Positions 31,985 to 35,175 of a stretch of 35,175 bases of DNA are shown one piece after another. Source of the stretch: SABY01 sp964612515 (GTDB lineage Bacteria; Bacteroidota; Bacteroidia; Bacteroidales; 4484-276); the NCBI GenBank assembly GCA_964612515.1, contig CAZTCX010000014.1:1-35175 (forward strand). The letters run 5' to 3'. Each line of letters starts with the position of its first letter. The first letter of the stretch is position 1. The translations under genes and the position numbers were made by a program. The notes under the pieces are model-generated. The model searched no databases, had not been told where the DNA came from, and saw only the letters and a list, made by a program, of their open reading frames with translations.

Positions 31985-34879
31985 ATGATCGACAACCAAC
32001 ATACCGCTCCCGAAGCGACTACAACTGACAGCGATAATGGCTCCGACAGCCAGGAAATGCTTGAAGTGTACGGTGCGCGGGTGCACAATCTCCAAAATAT
32101 TGATGTAAAAATACCGCGTCACAGCCTGGTAGTAATTACCGGACTGAGTGGCAGCGGCAAGTCATCGCTGGCGTTCGACACCATTTATGCCGAAGGGCAG
32201 CGCCGCTACATGGAAACCTTTTCGGCCTACTCCCGCCAATTTATCGGCACCATGGAGCGACCCGATGTAGATAAAATCGACGGCCTGAGCCCCGTGATCT
32301 CCATCGAACAAAAGACCGTAAACAAAAACCCCCGCTCCACCGTTGGCACCATTACGGAAGTTTACGATTTCCTACGCCTGCTTTTTGCGCGCGTTGGTCA
32401 GGCATACTCTTACGTTTCGGGCGATAAGATGGTACGCAACACCGAAAAGCAGATCATCGACCTGGTCAGTCAAAACTACGACGGCAAAGCCATCAACATT
32501 TTGGCGCCGCTGGTGCGGGCACGGAAAGGCCACTACCGTGAGCTTTTCGAGCAGATACGCCGGCAGGGATTTCTCAAAGCACGCATCGACGGAGAGATCA
32601 GAAATCTGGAGTTTGGGATGAAAGTCGATCGTTACAAAACACACGACATCGAGGTAGTGGTGGATCGACTAAAAGTGGGCACCGACAGCACCGAGCGGCT
32701 GCAACGCTCATTGCAACTTGCGCTGAAAACTGGCAAAGGCGTGCTGATGATCCACGATCATGACGACAACACCATCCGCCATTACAGCCGCCTGCTCATG
32801 GATCCCGCCACCGGCATCTCCTACGACGAACCGGAACCCAACACCTTTAGTTTCAACTCGCCTTATGGCGCCTGCAAAAACTGCAACGGGCTTGGTGCGA
32901 TTTCCGAAATAGATTTTAAAAAAGTGATCCCCGACGAACAAGTCAGCATCCGAAAAGGCGGACTGGTGCCGTTGGGCGAATATAAAAACAACTGGATTTT
33001 TAAACAGGTAGAGGCCATCGGCCACAAATTCGATTTTACGCTCGACACGCCCATCGGAGAGATTAGCAAAGAAGGACTTTCTACGCTACTCTATGGATCG
33101 AATGAAGTGATTCACGTAAAGAACGATTATCTGGGTGTCACCTCGTCGTATGCGCTCAACTTTGAAGGCATCATCAATTTTATCCAAAACCAGGACGACG
33201 AAAATGCTTCGCGTGCGATAAAAAAATGGGCCGGCAGTTTCATGAACCACATCACCTGCCCCGAATGTAATGGCACGCGGCTTCGCAAGGAATCGTTGCA
33301 TTATCGTGTAAACGATAAAAACATTGCACAACTGGCCGACATGGATCTGATTGCTTTGCTTGCGTGGATAGAAGCGTTGCCGCAACACCTCGACGAGCGC
33401 GATCTTACCATCGGACGGGAAATCATCCGCGAAATAGCAACACGCATCCGCTTTCTGCTCAATGTCGGTCTGGATTACCTTTCGCTCAACCGTCCTTCGC
33501 GCAGCCTTTCGGGTGGGGAGTCGCAGCGCATCCGGCTGGCCACACAAATTGGCTCACAGCTAACGGGCGTACTTTATATCCTCGACGAGCCGAGTATCGG
33601 CCTGCACCAACGCGACAACGTGCGGCTGATCCATGCACTGAAAGAACTTCGCGACGTAGGCAACTCGGTGATTGTGGTGGAACACGACAAGGAGATGATT
33701 CTGGCGGCCGACCACGTGGTGGATATCGGCCCTGGCGCCGGACGCAAAGGCGGACTTATCGTTGGGCAGGGAAACCCGGCTCACATGCAGCAATGCCACA
33801 CCATCACCTGCGAATACCTGAACGGAACACGCGAAATAGCCGTTCCAAAAGAGCGCCGGCCAGGCAATGGGGAATTTATCATTTTAAAAAATACTACCGG
33901 CAACAACCTGAAAGATGTAACGCTGAAACTCCCGCTGGGCATGCTCGTGTGTGTAACGGGTGTTTCGGGCAGTGGCAAATCCACGCTGATCAACGAAACG
34001 CTTTATCCCATTCTGAGCAATCAGTTTTACCGTAGTGAGAAAAAACCGCTGCCCTATAAATCCATCGAGGGACTGGAGCACATCGATAAAGTAATCGAGA
34101 TAGACCAGTCGCCCATCGGACGGACGCCCCGCAGCAATCCCGCCACCTACACCAAAGTATTTGATGAAATTCGCAAACTCTTTGGCTCGCTGCCTGAATC
34201 TCAGATTCGCGGCTACAAGCCCGGACGATTTTCATTTAATGTAAAAGGCGGACGATGCGAGACGTGCAGAGGTGCCGGCGTGCGTGTAATTGAGATGAAT
34301 TTTCTGCCTGATGTGCACGTGCCCTGCGAAGAGTGCAACGGACGCCGCTACAACCGAGAAACGCTTGAGATCCGTTACAAAGGAAAATCGATCAACGATG
34401 TGCTAAACATGACCATCAACCAGGCGGTAGAGTTTTTTGAAAACATCCCGTCGATCATCCAAAAGATACGGACGCTCAAAGACGTAGGGTTGGGTTACAT
34501 CACACTGGGACAGCAATCTACCACGCTTTCGGGCGGGGAGGCGCAGCGCGTGAAGCTGGCTGCCGAACTTTCCAAACGCGACACGGGCAAAACGCTTTAT
34601 ATCCTGGATGAACCTACCACAGGCCTCCATTTTGAAGATGTAAAAGTGCTGCTCGAAGTACTCGACAAGCTCACCAATAAGGGCAACACGGTGTTGATCA
34701 TCGAACATAACATGGATGTGATAAAGGTGGCTGATTTCATCATCGACCTGGGGCCGGAAGGAGGCTCACGTGGCGGCGAGATCGTTGCGCAGGGAACTCC
34801 GGAAGAGATTGCCGCACAAACGCAGGGTTTTACGGGCAGCTTCCTGAAACACGAACTTAACGGAAAACAGGTTAAGTAA
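31985..34879 (+). CDS. uvrA: Excinuclease ABC subunit A (UvrA)
   Basis: A 964-residue damage-recognition ATPase of nucleotide excision repair, working as a dimer with UvrB. The first ABC half has Walker A GLSGSGKSS at 53-61 and signature LSGGESQRIRLA; the second has GVSGSGKSTL and LSGGEAQRVKLA, each followed by a Walker B (YILDEPSIGLH, YILDEPTTGLH). The second-half zinc module is intact (C758/C761 and the CEEC pair near 781). In the first half, C297/C300 and C425/C428 are present, but the Cys pair normally before FSFNSP is missing (PATGISYDEPEPNTFSFNSP). The N terminus has ~25 extra acidic/polar residues before LEVYGARVHNL; an in-frame ATG at 32057 is an alternative start. Single gene; no uvrB nearby. 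Confidence 0.95.
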   Translation: MIDNQHTAPEATTTDSDNGSDSQEMLEVYGARVHNLQNIDVKIPRHSLVVITGLSGSGKSSLAFDTIYAEGQRRYMETFSAYSRQFIGTMERPDVDKIDGLSPVISIEQKTVNKNPRSTVGTITEVYDFLRLLFARVGQAYSYVSGDKMVRNTEKQIIDLVSQNYDGKAINILAPLVRARKGHYRELFEQIRRQGFLKARIDGEIRNLEFGMKVDRYKTHDIEVVVDRLKVGTDSTERLQRSLQLALKTGKGVLMIHDHDDNTIRHYSRLLMDPATGISYDEPEPNTFSFNSPYGACKNCNGLGAISEIDFKKVIPDEQVSIRKGGLVPLGEYKNNWIFKQVEAIGHKFDFTLDTPIGEISKEGLSTLLYGSNEVIHVKNDYLGVTSSYALNFEGIINFIQNQDDENASRAIKKWAGSFMNHITCPECNGTRLRKESLHYRVNDKNIAQLADMDLIALLAWIEALPQHLDERDLTIGREIIREIATRIRFLLNVGLDYLSLNRPSRSLSGGESQRIRLATQIGSQLTGVLYILDEPSIGLHQRDNVRLIHALKELRDVGNSVIVVEHDKEMILAADHVVDIGPGAGRKGGLIVGQGNPAHMQQCHTITCEYLNGTREIAVPKERRPGNGEFIILKNTTGNNLKDVTLKLPLGMLVCVTGVSGSGKSTLINETLYPILSNQFYRSEKKPLPYKSIEGLEHIDKVIEIDQSPIGRTPRSNPATYTKVFDEIRKLFGSLPESQIRGYKPGRFSFNVKGGRCETCRGAGVRVIEMNFLPDVHVPCEECNGRRYNRETLEIRYKGKSINDVLNMTINQAVEFFENIPSIIQKIRTLKDVGLGYITLGQQSTTLSGGEAQRVKLAAELSKRDTGKTLYILDEPTTGLHFEDVKVLLEVLDKLTNKGNTVLIIEHNMDVIKVADFIIDLGPEGGSRGGEIVAQGTPEEIAAQTQGFTGSFLKHELNGKQVK

Positions 34880-35068
34880 ATTCCAAATCGCAAACTCCAA
34901 ATGACAAATAAAATCCAAATAACAACATGAAAAATTACAAACAAGTTGATTATTGATTTCTGCGTATTGGGGTTTATTTGTTTTTTGTTTTATTGAATTT
35001 TGAGATTTAAATAGATTTTGCGCTACAGCGCCTGATGAGGTTATGATTGTTAAACACTACTATCACTT
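34880..35068. repeat. CCAAAT-type low-complexity intergenic sequence
   Basis: Directly after uvrA come short runs of the form TCCAAAT/CAAACTCC/GACAAAT (34881-34922), then a T-rich stretch, TTTATTTGTTTTTTG and on to ~35010, that is roughly its complement. The same T-rich texture precedes the other copy of the next element near 17312-17365. No terminator hairpin for uvrA and no gene are seen. Confidence 0.5.
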
Positions 35069-35175
35069 TAAAAACAATAGATTCTTCGCTGCGCTCAGAA
35101 TGACAATGGTTTGCGACGAATTGAGGGAGGGAGGACTTAGTCGGCGGCTGCGCCGCCGACTAAGCCCTCCCTGGA
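35069..35175. repeat. Nested inverted-repeat element, copy 2 (cut by window end)
   Basis: TAAAAACAATAGATTCTTCG, then GCTCAGAATGACAA and GGTTTGCGA, match copy 1 (17399-17447) with few changes. The inner stem CTTAGTCGGCGGC (35136-35148) pairs perfectly with 35152-35164 around a 3-nt loop. The right outer arm lies beyond the window. Confidence 0.75.

Overview
The window looks like chromosomal DNA of a member of the Bacteroidota, probably class Bacteroidia; I cannot name a genus. Four things point there: two very large secreted C25 (gingipain-type) cysteine peptidases with type IX secretion C-terminal sorting domains, a PorT-like outer-membrane barrel, TAnnTTTG promoter -7 elements close upstream of several start codons, and intergenic DNA full of CCCCGTTGGGG-type palindromic repeats. 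I see no phage, plasmid, transposase, CRISPR, tRNA or rRNA.

Layout. 1-5.6 kb (all minus strand): an NlpE/COG3650/META lipoprotein, a GT22-like membrane glycosyltransferase, an HD-domain protein, a tandem universal stress protein with a clear terminator, and a class C beta-lactamase-fold serine hydrolase. 5.9-8.5 kb (plus): a 4'-phosphopantetheinyl transferase and, 25 bp later, a membrane SpoIIE/RsbU-type phosphatase with a HAMP domain. 8.6-17.1 kb (plus): a promoter, two consecutive C25 peptidases of 1372 and 1338 residues, and a terminator. The second is a close structural match to arginine gingipains, including the S1-pocket Asp. Both carry the same extra alpha/beta domain before the sorting signal. 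17.1-17.6 kb is a repeat-rich gap. 17.6-24.4 kb: a COG2509-type FAD protein (plus), then a beta-barrel protein, a PAS histidine kinase and a secreted EEP nuclease/phosphatase (minus), facing a DUF2905-dinB operon (plus). 24.4-30.5 kb: a repeat gap, then dihydrolipoyl dehydrogenase, a methyltransferase, and an AlgX-like/MBOAT O-acetylation operon (minus). 30.5-32 kb is a 1.4-kb non-coding region with three operator-like palindromes and a higher-order array of period about 421 bp. 32-34.9 kb is uvrA (plus), followed by a second copy of the repeat seen near 17.4 kb.

Functional themes. Surface and envelope work dominates: type IX-secreted proteases, polysaccharide O-acetylation, a lipid-linked-sugar-type glycosyltransferase, lipoproteins and barrels. 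DNA repair appears twice (dinB, uvrA), and signalling three times (SpoIIE phosphatase, PAS kinase, HD protein). The most unusual material is the repeat architecture, the four 54-residue repeats added to the AlgX-like protein, the shared accessory domain of the two C25 peptidases, and degenerate sites in the histidine kinase (HPt-like tail) and UvrA (first zinc module).
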